Source: Spirosoma fluviale (GTDB lineage: Bacteria > Bacteroidota > Bacteroidia > Cytophagales > Spirosomataceae). Taken from it: a stretch of 38,859 bases of DNA. The notes beneath the pieces were generated by a model. The model did not search any database. It was not told the origin of the DNA and worked only from the letters and a program-made list of their open reading frames with translations. The stretch covers positions 1 through 38,859 of the forward strand of contig CAMDRO010000019.1 in NCBI GenBank assembly GCA_945906795.1, written 5' to 3'. Numbering within the stretch: position 1 is the stretch's first letter; each line of letters starts with the position of its first letter. Positions 8,630-17,082 of the stretch are shown piece by piece. The translations under genes were made by a program, and so were the position numbers.

Positions 8630-9333
8630 TCGGCCCGCTGAACAAAAGAAGCCCCTGAAACATCTTTACTAATGTTGGGTCGGCCCTTATAAGTTATTTT
8701 ACTAGCCCCGGAGGCATCTACTTGTAAGGTTTTTTGTGCGTTTACCTGAATGTGACTTGCACCACTAGAATTTACATCCACATCTCGAGCGTATAATTCC
8801 TCAACATTTACATGACTAGCTCCAGAGGTTTCTATTTCTAATTTGCCCACATGACCTGCCAATGTAGCTTTAGAAGCACCTGAAAAATCGAGGATCAATT
8901 TATCTGCATTTATTTCTCCAATTTCGACTTTAGAGGCTCCAGAAAATAAAAGTCGAACTTGCTCTTCATCGGTAAAGCCATTGATAAAAACCTTAGCGGC
9001 TCCCGAGAAGTCTCCCTGTATCATTTTAGGCATCGTAATTTTTAAAATAACTTTTTTTGAGTCCTTGTTCCAAGCCCATGACCATTTGGTATCTCGATAA
9101 ACACGAATGTTATTGCCCGATTGACTTAATTTGATCTCCTGCAAATCTTCATCACGACCCAAAGCGCTTAGCGAAAAAATATTTCCTTTTTGAATATGAA
9201 TTTCAAAAGCATTTCCAATTTCCACAGAATGGAAGGCATTTACTCGAAAGTTTTTTGACGTTGGATTCTGAATTCCAAATAAATTAAGGGTCAAAAATAG
9301 GAGTGGGATAAAAGATAATAATTTGAATTTCAT
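8626..9333 (-). CDS. Secreted DUF2807 (head-GIN type) beta-helix protein
   Basis: From ATG at 9333 this is a 235-aa protein with a signal peptide (residues 1 to about 20, ending LNLFG) and one DUF2807 domain. The domain contains seven SGA(S/A) turns starting at residues 110, 131, 151, 170, 190, 208 and 226, i.e. every 18-21 residues, which points to a repetitive right-handed beta-helix. I chose 9333 because a complete signal peptide begins there; the frame stays open to TTG or ATG codons further upstream (ATG at 9459), which would add a second, odd leader. It lies downstream of the PspC gene on the same strand and shares its domain type. The role is unknown, probably envelope-associated. Confidence 0.82.
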   Translation of the reverse strand: MKFKLLSFIPLLFLTLNLFGIQNPTSKNFRVNAFHSVEIGNAFEIHIQKGNIFSLSALGRDEDLQEIKLSQSGNNIRVYRDTKWSWAWNKDSKKVILKITMPKMIQGDFSGAAKVFINGFTDEEQVRLLFSGASKVEIGEINADKLILDFSGASKATLAGHVGKLEIETSGASHVNVEELYARDVDVNSSGASHIQVNAQKTLQVDASGASKITYKGRPNISKDVSGASFVQRAD

Positions 9334-9357
9334 AAAAGTGGATTTAAAAGTGGATTT
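9334..9357. repeat. 12-bp tandem direct repeat in the DUF2807 leader
   Basis: AAAAGTGGATTT occurs twice head to tail (9334-9345 and 9346-9357) immediately before the chosen ATG of the DUF2807 gene. If translation began upstream it would encode KSTF twice, so the duplication keeps the frame. Confidence 0.7.
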
Positions 9358-9518
9358 CTTAAGGCCTTTATTAGGGTATAATTTATGAGGGAATCCGAAT
9401 GAAAAAGCGGAAAAGCAAATGAGCAGATTTATTAAAAAGAGAGATATGATTTTTTTCATGTGATATAATTTTTTATGCGATTGGTTAACCATTCACTAAA
9501 ATTTTCAGGATGCCTACA

Positions 9519-9530
9519 AGATGTACATCT
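9519..9530. promoter_or_regulatory. 12-bp perfect palindrome AGATGTACATCT
   Basis: AGATGTACATCT lies in the 220-bp gap between the PspC gene and the DUF2807 gene. It has no loop, so it suits a dimeric DNA-binding protein better than an RNA hairpin. It contains ATGT and ACAT half-sites of the kind PadR proteins recognise, but without the usual spacer, so the link to padR is speculative. Confidence 0.25.
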
Positions 9531-9553
9531 GATTGTTTTCGTTGCACGACCTT

Positions 9554-12010
9554 TTATTTTTTTCCATTTTTACTCCATTGGACTATTAATTTAGCATAAG
9601 GTTTAAAGGTAATATCAGAACGATCTCCTTTAAATCCTTTGATTAACTCACTTGCATTAAGCTCTATTTTAGCTTGGTTTGAGACGGAAACGAAGGCTTT
9701 TTGAGTTGGCCAATTATCCGCCAATAACTCGGAGGATTCGTTGGCCGATACTTGGAGTCGATCCGATTTCCCATTTAAAGTCAAACTGTGAAAACCAGAT
9801 AATAACACATCCAAATTATCCAAATCAAACCCGCTTAGCGTAGTTCGACTATTCCCTCCCAAACTCAATTTCTTTAGGCTAGGCATTTGGATCGTAATTT
9901 CAAGACCTGACTGAACTTTTGGAAACTTTAGAACTCCTTGATCCACTTTGGCCAAGCTAGAAAAATCATCCATTTGATCTGATGATTTATAGGTGATTTG
10001 ATACGTAGGACCCTGAGTAATTGATATAGCTGCGGTTTCAGATTCTAATAACTCAATACTAGAAAAATCAGGCAAGGTTTTAGTAATTGAAAATCCTATG
10101 TTTGTATCGCCCTTATTCACAGATTCGCCCGAATTAGGGAGCTTGGGATTGTCAGAAAAATCAGAATCTTCTGAATCGGAATCACTGTTAGACTGAGGCT
10201 CTCGATTCAAACAAACCAATCCCTTATCAGGAGTAAAAGCCCACTTGGAACCAATAAAAAGATCGTTTTCTTCATTTTTAAAATATCCGGCATCCAATAG
10301 GTTTTCGATATATAAGGCAAAATCACGCGTCATTCCGAAGGAAACGCCATAGGGAATCAGCACTTTTACACGCATGCGTTGGTTTCTAAATTTGAAATTC
10401 TTTAAACCAAAATGGCTATCCATCACGATTTGATTTCCTTTTTGTACCCATTTATATTCGATGGACTTGGCATTCAATTCCGCATCAGCGCGCGTTTTCC
10501 CATTTGATTTGGCAAATAAAATGACTTGAATGTTCTTGCCAACATAGCCTTCTAAACTTATAGAAGCACGTGAAAAACCATTTCGATTAAAATCATGCAA
10601 CTCGTCATCATCTAAAAATTCATCTGCTATGATTGTGTTCCCTAGCATTTTCTCCCAGATGGTCTCCTGCGATTCACGGTTCGAAGCGAACACATAAGAT
10701 GAATCCACATTAATTTCCTTGATTTGGTTCAAAGAAGCCGTGCGCTGAAAATTGCGACCGACCATACTAAAGGCGGCAAATAATCCAATCCAACCAACAA
10801 TTGCGATGGCCGTAGACGTATATTTATAGGACTTATTGGTCAATTTCCGATTGGCCAATAAAGAGATTCCTCCAATTCCAATACCCAAAATCATCGGAAT
10901 GATGGCGGCATATGCTGCATAAACAGCCCAAGCGGGTAAATCTTGTACCAATAAAAAGATGGGGGCTGCCTCTCCAAAAGATAGGCCAATCTGCCCATGA
11001 TCAAAACCAGATATCCCAGCGGTCGTTAATACAATTAAAGTAATCATAAATGCCACGGCGATAATAAGCAATATAGTACCAAATAGATATTGTGCAAACC
11101 AACGAATACCCGTCAAAATGGGCTTCAATGCCGTGAAAATGGCCGCTAAGGCTCGGAATGGGAAAAGTAAAATTCGAGTAATGGGCTTTTCCTCACTAGA
11201 ATCTGGTTGGACCGTTTCTTTAATATTTCTTTCGATATTTTCCAAAGTAATAGGCTCCCCAGTCATTTCCATTTTATCTGTTAATGATTTTGCCTCAGGG
11301 GTAATCACCAAAATAAAAATATAGGCCGCAGCACCAGACCCGAAAAAGAACAATGAAATAACGGCTAATATGCGTAGTAAACCTATGTCCCAACCTGTAT
11401 AAGCGGCAATTCCAGCCATCACGCCTCCGATCACCTTCTTTTCAGGATCTCGGTAGAACTTCCGATAAGACTTTGCCTCTACATTAATTTCACCTGGAAT
11501 CGCGATCCAACAAATCACATAGGCCCAGAAAACAAAATTGCCGATGTACAATAACGGAATCAATCCAAAGAAACCTACCACCAGGAGGACACGTACCCAA
11601 ATAGGGTCAATCTCAAAATAGTTCGCGATTCCAGAGGCGACGCCCCCTAATTTTTTATTGGATAAATCTCTCCGAAAAGGCTTTGAAAATACAGATTTAG
11701 GCGCATCATCGAAGGTTTGTTCTTTTTTAACATCCTCCTCTTCGATCTCCTGAAAATCAGCTATAGTTCCTAAGGAGGCGATTAAAGCGTCTACATGTAC
11801 CTGCGTAATGGCCTCCGTTTTTTCAGTTTCTCGAATGTTCCAGAATTTTTCCGCAATTCGGGCTTCGATATCGTCGACAATATCTTTAGCCCCTTCAAAG
11901 TTTTTGAAATAAGCATGGATCGATTTAAGGTAAGTATCTAAGGTTGCATACGCATCTTCCTCAATATGGAAAACGATGCCAGCAATGTTGATGGATAATG
12001 TCTTTTTCAT
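9554..12010 (-). CDS. PspC-domain inner-membrane protein with C-terminal DUF2807-like region
   Basis: This 818-aa protein has a cytoplasmic N-terminal segment (about 1-105), two PspC domains (about 112-172 and 184-240, each with a 'GGV..GIA.Y' start and transmembrane helix), further membrane helices between about 280 and 410, and a large soluble C-terminal half. From about residue 630 that half looks like the adhesin-like DUF2807 fold of the downstream gene. PspC domains are known from the phage-shock envelope stress response; here no pspA or pspB is present. It lies 11 bp after padR and ahead of the DUF2807 gene, a layout suggesting a PadR-controlled envelope-sensing module. Function is inferred. 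Confidence 0.85.
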   Translation of the reverse strand: MKKTLSINIAGIVFHIEEDAYATLDTYLKSIHAYFKNFEGAKDIVDDIEARIAEKFWNIRETEKTEAITQVHVDALIASLGTIADFQEIEEEDVKKEQTFDDAPKSVFSKPFRRDLSNKKLGGVASGIANYFEIDPIWVRVLLVVGFFGLIPLLYIGNFVFWAYVICWIAIPGEINVEAKSYRKFYRDPEKKVIGGVMAGIAAYTGWDIGLLRILAVISLFFFGSGAAAYIFILVITPEAKSLTDKMEMTGEPITLENIERNIKETVQPDSSEEKPITRILLFPFRALAAIFTALKPILTGIRWFAQYLFGTILLIIAVAFMITLIVLTTAGISGFDHGQIGLSFGEAAPIFLLVQDLPAWAVYAAYAAIIPMILGIGIGGISLLANRKLTNKSYKYTSTAIAIVGWIGLFAAFSMVGRNFQRTASLNQIKEINVDSSYVFASNRESQETIWEKMLGNTIIADEFLDDDELHDFNRNGFSRASISLEGYVGKNIQVILFAKSNGKTRADAELNAKSIEYKWVQKGNQIVMDSHFGLKNFKFRNQRMRVKVLIPYGVSFGMTRDFALYIENLLDAGYFKNEENDLFIGSKWAFTPDKGLVCLNREPQSNSDSDSEDSDFSDNPKLPNSGESVNKGDTNIGFSITKTLPDFSSIELLESETAAISITQGPTYQITYKSSDQMDDFSSLAKVDQGVLKFPKVQSGLEITIQMPSLKKLSLGGNSRTTLSGFDLDNLDVLLSGFHSLTLNGKSDRLQVSANESSELLADNWPTQKAFVSVSNQAKIELNASELIKGFKGDRSDITFKPYAKLIVQWSKNGKK

Positions 12011-12021
12011 ATACGGTTCGT

Positions 12022-12363
12022 TTATGATTGGGGTGTTTGTTGATGAATGATTTGAGAAACAGAGGCATGTAGCTCATCCCATGTTCCATGAAGGTCGGTT
12101 AAAAAAGTGCTCCCTTTTTCTGTCAACACATAATATTTCCGGGGTGGGCCTGAAACAGATTCGACCCATTTATAATCGAGAAGACCTGCATTTTTCAAAC
12201 GGGTCAATAAAGGATAAAGGGTTCCCTCGACCACCATGATTTTAGCAGAGGTCAGCTCCATGAGCATCGTCGACGCATAAACCTCCCCCCTTGAAATAAT
12301 TTGCAGAATACAGAATTCCAAAATCCCTTTTCGCATCTGCACCTTGGTATTTTCAATATCCAT
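12022..12363 (-). CDS. PadR family transcriptional regulator
   Basis: This 113-aa protein has the PadR winged-helix domain across nearly its full length: RKGILEFCILQIISRGEVYAS, then VVEGTLYPLLTRLKNAGLL and GPPRKYYVLTEKG, the standard wing sequence. It is the short PadR type, with a small C-terminal helix for dimerisation. PadR proteins usually repress their own operon and a neighbouring membrane protein gene. It is the first gene of padR-pspC-DUF2807, and an 8-bp inverted repeat lies 29-55 bp upstream of its ATG, overlapping a predicted -7 element, as expected for autorepression. The ligand or signal is unknown. Confidence 0.92.
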   Translation of the reverse strand: MDIENTKVQMRKGILEFCILQIISRGEVYASTMLMELTSAKIMVVEGTLYPLLTRLKNAGLLDYKWVESVSGPPRKYYVLTEKGSTFLTDLHGTWDELHASVSQIIHQQTPQS

Positions 12364-12388
12364 TGGCTATTTTTATTTTTTGTTGACA

Positions 12389-12442
12389 CAAATGTATAAA
12401 AGGTACTTGGTTATACATAGTACTTTAGAAAAAATATTTTTG
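12389..12442. promoter_or_regulatory. Divergent control region of padR operon and histidine kinase, with candidate PadR operator
   Basis: ATGTATAA (12392-12399) and TTATACAT (12411-12418) form a perfect 8-bp inverted repeat with an 11-nt spacer. It overlaps a minus-strand TACATTTG (12396-12389), a TAnnTTTG match that would start padR transcription. A plus-strand TATTTTTG at 12435-12442 could serve the kinase gene, so a protein bound at the repeat could affect both directions. The ATGT...ACAT ends resemble known PadR sites, though the spacing is longer than the common 8 nt. Binding is inferred. Confidence 0.5.
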
Positions 12443-12488
12443 ATTTGTGGATAAACGGTGAGTAATTTGTGAGGAATGGTCATAAAAA

Positions 12489-13742
12489 GTGAAAACTTTT
12501 GTTTCCCATGAATCGAAATCTTTATTTTGCAAGATGTTTAAAGAAGTTTCATTGCCCTTAGCTTTTTACAACCGAGACACTTGGTTAAAAATTGCATTTT
12601 TTTCGGTTTCAGTCATCATGGCGGCATTTTCACTCTATTTTACGGATGGATTAGTTTCCAAATTAGAAGAGCGCGAAAAGCAGCAAATCGAGCTATATGC
12701 AGAAACGATCCGTTATGTAATGACGAGTGATGAAAATGCAGACATCAATTTCTTTTTTGAGCGCATTAAAAAAATCAATGAAAATAATACCATTCCGGTG
12801 ATTTGGAAGGATGGTAGCGGGCATTTAAACTCCATTAATATTCCCTTGAACGAATCGTCCTCGATGGATGAAAGGCAAACTATTTTAAAGGTTAAGCTTC
12901 AAGAAATTATCGCTGAAAAAAACAAGCCAATTGAAATGGATATGGGTTTTCAAAAAGAATACATCTATTATGGGAATTCCAAATTGCTCAAATTACTGAG
13001 GTATTATCCATTGTCCCAACTTACTGTTGTATTGATTATGGCCTTCCTAGGGTATATTTTCTTTTCCTATTCAAGACGAGCTGAGCAGAATAAAGTTTGG
13101 GTAGGTTTAGCGAAAGAAACAGCTCACCAGTTGGGCACCCCCCTCTCCTCCCTTACTGCTTGGGTTGAAATTTTGCGCAATGAGCCGCACATTAATCCTG
13201 AAATAGTCACTGAATTGGGAAAAGACATTCAGCGTTTGGATACCATCACTACGCGTTTTTCTAACATTGGCTCTATTCCTGTATTGAAAGAAGAAAATTT
13301 ATTGGAATTAATTTCAAGCTTCATCAACTATTTAAAAATACGTATTTCGACCAAAGTGACGATTGACATTCAGTCTAGTTTATTGCCCAATCAATCGGCC
13401 AATGTCAACAAATACTTATTTGAATGGGTGATTGAAAATATTTGTAAAAATGGAGTGGATGCGATGGGTGGCACTGGACAAATACACATTCATTTATTTG
13501 ATGGGAAGTTAAACAACCAACTCATCATTGAGATTTCGGATACGGGAAAAGGGATAAGCCCCAAAAACTCATCTAAAATATTTTCTCCTGGCTTTAGTAC
13601 CAAAAAACGAGGTTGGGGCCTAGGCCTCACATTAGCGAAACGAATCGTCGAAAATTACCACGAAGGAAAATTGACCTTGAAATCCACTGAAATAAACAAA
13701 GGAAGTACTTTCAGAATCGTACTGCCTAAACCAGCCAAATGA
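12489..13742 (+). CDS. Sensor histidine kinase (orphan)
   Basis: This 417-aa kinase has two membrane helices (about 33-54 and 177-194) that flank a periplasmic sensor of about 120 residues, then a dimerisation/phosphoacceptor segment with H213 in AKETAHQLGTPLSSL, and an ATPase domain with NGVDAM, DTGKGI, FSPGFSTKKRGWGLGL motifs. The H-box reads HQLGTPL instead of the common HE.RTPL. No response regulator lies nearby. The GTG at 12489 gives the longest form; ATG at 12534 would shorten it by 15 residues and leave all domains intact. Its stop overlaps the ATG of the AEC transporter gene (ATGA), so the two are translated together and the transporter may be part of the same response. Confidence 0.9.
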   Translation: MKTFVSHESKSLFCKMFKEVSLPLAFYNRDTWLKIAFFSVSVIMAAFSLYFTDGLVSKLEEREKQQIELYAETIRYVMTSDENADINFFFERIKKINENNTIPVIWKDGSGHLNSINIPLNESSSMDERQTILKVKLQEIIAEKNKPIEMDMGFQKEYIYYGNSKLLKLLRYYPLSQLTVVLIMAFLGYIFFSYSRRAEQNKVWVGLAKETAHQLGTPLSSLTAWVEILRNEPHINPEIVTELGKDIQRLDTITTRFSNIGSIPVLKEENLLELISSFINYLKIRISTKVTIDIQSSLLPNQSANVNKYLFEWVIENICKNGVDAMGGTGQIHIHLFDGKLNNQLIIEISDTGKGISPKNSSKIFSPGFSTKKRGWGLGLTLAKRIVENYHEGKLTLKSTEINKGSTFRIVLPKPAK

Positions 13743-14665
13743 ATTCACCTAACGTAGTTTTTGGTTCCGCATTAGCCATTATATCGCTCGGATATCTATT
13801 AAAAAGTTTCGGTTTCATCAAAACGAGTGATGGCAAGGCGATCTCTAATTTTTTAATGCATACCACTTTTCCGGCTTTGGTATTCACGACCATGATCAAG
13901 ATCGATCTTAGAGCTGAATTAATTTGGATGCCCATTATTTGTGCCCTATTTGGATGCATGTCTTCGTTGTTGGGATTTCTTATTTTCAAGAAAGAAGACC
14001 CCAAATACCGAGGAATTCTAACGATGGGAAGCGCGGGCTTTAATTTAGGATTATTCGCTTACCCACTCATCGAAGGAGTATGGGGATGGGAAGGTCTTAC
14101 CTACGCCATTATGTTTGACTTGGGAAATTCATTTATCAATTTTATTGTCAATTATGGCATGGGGACCTATTTATCTTCCAAACATCAGCAGCAAAACCCG
14201 GCCAAAGACATTGCTCTAAAAGTTTTAAAACTCCCCCCATTGCAAGCGATGATCTTAGGCTTAGCTTGTAATCTAGCCGTATTAAGTATTCCTGCCATTC
14301 CCCTAGATGTCATAGAAACGATATCAAAAGGCAATAAACCCATGGTATTATTATTAATGGGGATTTATTTTAGTATTCGCCTACCTAAAAAGTCTTTTCA
14401 AAAAGTATTCCAAGTTCTCTCCTTAAGGTACGTATTAGGCTTGAGTGTGGGTTTAACTTTATATTATCTTTTGCCATTTAACGACTTATATCGCAATATG
14501 TTATTGATTTGCTTGATTCTTCCCGCTGGAATGACCTTGATTACGTATTCAGATGAGTTCGATTTTGATACCGGCATAGCAGCAGCTTTGGTTAATTTCT
14601 CCATGCTCATCAGCTTTACGCTCATGTGGATATTAGTGGGCATTTTCCATATGTCAACGGTTTAA
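13739..14665 (+). CDS. AEC (auxin efflux carrier) family transporter
   Basis: This 308-aa, very hydrophobic protein has about ten predicted membrane helices in two halves, starting with VVFGSALAIISLGYLLKSFGF and containing the family's LMHTTFPALVFTTM segment and a late PAGMTLITYSDEFDFD stretch. AEC proteins are secondary carriers of carboxylates and similar anions; the substrate is not readable here. The ATG overlaps the kinase stop by 4 nt. It is followed, after a promoter-like sequence, by menG. Confidence 0.88.
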   Translation: MNSPNVVFGSALAIISLGYLLKSFGFIKTSDGKAISNFLMHTTFPALVFTTMIKIDLRAELIWMPIICALFGCMSSLLGFLIFKKEDPKYRGILTMGSAGFNLGLFAYPLIEGVWGWEGLTYAIMFDLGNSFINFIVNYGMGTYLSSKHQQQNPAKDIALKVLKLPPLQAMILGLACNLAVLSIPAIPLDVIETISKGNKPMVLLLMGIYFSIRLPKKSFQKVFQVLSLRYVLGLSVGLTLYYLLPFNDLYRNMLLICLILPAGMTLITYSDEFDFDTGIAAALVNFSMLISFTLMWILVGIFHMSTV

Positions 14666-14680
14666 ACCAAATAAAATCGG

Positions 14681-14688
14681 TATTTTTG
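14681..14688 (+). promoter_or_regulatory. Candidate -7 element (TATTTTTG) of menG-porT
   Basis: TATTTTTG matches TAnnTTTG exactly, 51 bp before the menG ATG. No clear TTG sits at the right distance upstream. Confidence 0.35.
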
Positions 14689-14739
14689 CCGAACAATTAA
14701 TTCTAATATAAGTTAGATTAATTTGAACAAATATAAATA

Positions 14740-15465
14740 ATGGTTGTACCCTACAAAGACCAATCCAAAAGTAAGAAAGAACAAGTTGCCAACATGTTCA
14801 ATACGATTTCTCCTCAATACGACTTTTTAAACCATTTATTAAGTGGTGGAATCGATATTATCTGGAGGAAAAAAGCAATCAAATTACTTCAAAATAAGGG
14901 GATTAAAACCATGTTGGATATTGCCACCGGCACGGGCGATTTTGCCATCGAAGCACTAAAAATAAATCCCGAAAAGATTGTTGGCGTCGATATATCGGAA
15001 GGAATGCTATCGTTCGGCCAAGAGAAAATCCGAAAAATGGGTTTGGAAAAAACGATCCAATTGCAAAAAGGAGATTCGGAAAAACTTCCTTTCTCGGACA
15101 ATAGTTTTGATGCGGTCATCGTTAGTTTTGGAGTGAGGAATTTTGAAAATTTACAAAAGGGTTTATCCGATATGTTTCGGGTGACAAAACCAGGAGGCTA
15201 TTGTTTAGTTCTCGAATTTTCAAATCCACGTAATTTTCCAATGAAACAATTGTATACCTTCTATTCCAAATATTGCCTTCCCTTTTTAGGCAAAATGATC
15301 TCGAAAGATCCATCCGCGTATACCTACTTACCCGAATCCGTCAAAGCATTTCCAGATGGACCCGAATTTATTCAAATATTTAAATCCGTGGGCTATTCAG
15401 AAACGAATTGGATTCCCATGACGGGTGGAATTTGCTCCATCTATATTGGACAAAAACAGAAATAA
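14740..15465 (+). CDS. menG: Demethylmenaquinone methyltransferase (UbiE/MenG)
   Basis: This 241-aa SAM-dependent methyltransferase makes the last C-methylation of menaquinone. Family marks are FNTISPQYDFLNHLLSGGID near the start, SAM motif I LDIATGTGDFAIEA (59-72), VSFGVRNFENLQKGL, and PGGYCLVLEFSNP, followed by the late MTGGICSIYIGQK signature. Bacteroidota use menaquinone, so MenG is the appropriate function. The next gene, porT-like, starts 2 nt after its stop, a pairing seen in other Bacteroidota as far as I recall. Confidence 0.96.
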   Translation: MVVPYKDQSKSKKEQVANMFNTISPQYDFLNHLLSGGIDIIWRKKAIKLLQNKGIKTMLDIATGTGDFAIEALKINPEKIVGVDISEGMLSFGQEKIRKMGLEKTIQLQKGDSEKLPFSDNSFDAVIVSFGVRNFENLQKGLSDMFRVTKPGGYCLVLEFSNPRNFPMKQLYTFYSKYCLPFLGKMISKDPSAYTYLPESVKAFPDGPEFIQIFKSVGYSETNWIPMTGGICSIYIGQKQK

Positions 15466-15467
15466 CA

Positions 15468-16160
15468 TTGATAAGAAAAACTGGACTAATCCTTTGCTGT
15501 TTAATTTTAACCCAACTAACTGTTCGGGCTCAACACAGCAAATATGTGCGGATTTTTCATGAATACTACGACGAGAAACCAGTTCATTTTGGTTTTCTGT
15601 TTGGTTTTGCATCGACCAATTTTTCAACCAATGGGGATCGTGCTAAATTAGGGGCTGATTCGATTGTGCAATCACCCCGTAGTTTTGGATTTCAGATTGG
15701 GGGGCTAGTTAATTATGCTTTTGATAAGCATTTTGAATTAAAAACGGGACTCAACATCGCCCTATATGAAAGGCAAATTTCGTTCCCATTATCACCAGCC
15801 AAACCAGATATAAATCCATTAACTAGGGAATCTACTTGGCTCGAAATCCCATTATTAATCAAATACAAATCGATAAGACGAGAAAATCATCGGATGTACG
15901 TGATCGGTGGGGTGAAGTTAGGCATAGAGGCCAATGTGAAAAAAAAGAGCTCAGCACTTAGCGCAAATACCTCGGATATATCGCTTGAATATGGGTTTGG
16001 TCTGGAGCGTTTTTTCCAATATTTCAAATTCACTCCCGAGATACGATTCTCACATGGGTTGACAAATTTATATGTCCAACCCACTACCGCGACTAATTCA
16101 TTTTCGAATATGAATTATTTGAAATCACATACGGTCAGTCTCATTATAAATTTCGAATAA
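15468..16160 (+). CDS. porT: PorT-like outer membrane beta-barrel protein (type IX secretion)
   Basis: From TTG at 15468 this is a 230-aa protein with a signal peptide (IRKTGLILCCLILTQLTVRAQ) and a small outer-membrane barrel. It shows VHFGFLFGFASTNF, the alternating GFQIGGLVNYAFDKHFELKTG strands, EIPLLIKYKS, and a terminal aromatic strand HTVSLIINFE. This fits the PorT family, needed for type IX secretion in Porphyromonas and Flavobacterium (SprT). I chose TTG because it gives a clean signal peptide 2 nt after menG; an ATG at 15408 lies deep inside menG and gives a poor leader. Its 3' end is 1 bp from the convergent DUF4249 gene. The assignment rests on pattern and context. Confidence 0.78.
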   Translation: MIRKTGLILCCLILTQLTVRAQHSKYVRIFHEYYDEKPVHFGFLFGFASTNFSTNGDRAKLGADSIVQSPRSFGFQIGGLVNYAFDKHFELKTGLNIALYERQISFPLSPAKPDINPLTRESTWLEIPLLIKYKSIRRENHRMYVIGGVKLGIEANVKKKSSALSANTSDISLEYGFGLERFFQYFKFTPEIRFSHGLTNLYVQPTTATNSFSNMNYLKSHTVSLIINFE

Positions 16161-16161
16161 T

Positions 16162-17082
16162 TTACTTGATATTTTTTCTAGCCTGTTTGGGATCCACAAT
16201 GGTTTCCAAAGAACTAATGGCTGAAATCCCGAACCAACCAGCACCCTGCAAAGAAGAATTTGGATTGATATTTTTAAAGTTAGTCGGGATATTTGCTGCC
16301 GGCCTAGAAAATAAACCCGCATTATTTAACTCCAAACGTGCCTGGGAATAAAAATTAAATTGGTCCTCTGAAATAGAGTACAACTCAACTTTAACTGTAT
16401 CCTTGGCTACATAAAGCTCGGGGGAAATGGATCGACGGATCGGTAAAATAAACATTAATCCATCTGCCATTGCACCCTTTTGAAAAGCAGCATCGTAGAA
16501 AAAAACCAAATTTTGAGTGCCATTAAATTGCTTTCTATTTTTATACGCTTTCACTCGAAAACAATCCCCCACTCCAACTGGATCGCGCGCATAAAACTGA
16601 GCTTCGTATCCATTTTTAGGCTTTCCATCGGCCGCTTGTCTTGGATTAGCTTCATCGAATTGATATAATATGGAATCAATCGGAGGAACACGTTTCATCG
16701 TTTCAGAAGCTGTAAAAATTTCATTGGCAGCTTTTACAGTCAATTTATATGTTTTACCTACTTTCCCGAAAATGTCTGTCGGCGTTGTGGGTGTCCAAAC
16801 ATAAGTACCCATATCAGCTTTAGACTCTTTAAATAAATATTCCCGACCTTCATTATCTGAAATTGACACGTTAGCTCCTACAATTTTGGGGGCATCTGTA
16901 TTGTCAAAATAGTCTTGGGATCTAGATAAAATAATTTTTTGAGGTCCTAGCACATTAGTTAATGTGGCCTCAATCACCATATAATGATCCGAACTAGGCG
17001 TATTTAAAGTCACGATATCCTCGCAAGAACTCAATGTGAGTCCTAAGATCAAAACAAATAAAATCGAGGTATTTGCCTTCAT
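16162..17082 (-). CDS. DUF4249 lipoprotein, partner of the upstream TonB receptor
   Basis: This 306-aa protein starts with a lipoprotein signal ending LGLTLSSC (Cys20 would be lipidated). The rest matches DUF4249: YMVIEATLTNVLGPQKIILSRSQDYF, GANVSISDNEG, VGKTYKLTVKA, and DPVGVGDCFRVKAYKN. DUF4249 proteins are regularly encoded beside TonB-dependent receptors and are thought to help them at the cell surface; the substrate is unknown. ATG at 17082 shares its A with the TGA of the receptor gene, so the two genes are translationally coupled; a TTG at 17085 is a weaker alternative. Confidence 0.88.
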   Translation of the reverse strand: MKANTSILFVLILGLTLSSCEDIVTLNTPSSDHYMVIEATLTNVLGPQKIILSRSQDYFDNTDAPKIVGANVSISDNEGREYLFKESKADMGTYVWTPTTPTDIFGKVGKTYKLTVKAANEIFTASETMKRVPPIDSILYQFDEANPRQAADGKPKNGYEAQFYARDPVGVGDCFRVKAYKNRKQFNGTQNLVFFYDAAFQKGAMADGLMFILPIRRSISPELYVAKDTVKVELYSISEDQFNFYSQARLELNNAGLFSRPAANIPTNFKNINPNSSLQGAGWFGISAISSLETIVDPKQARKNIK

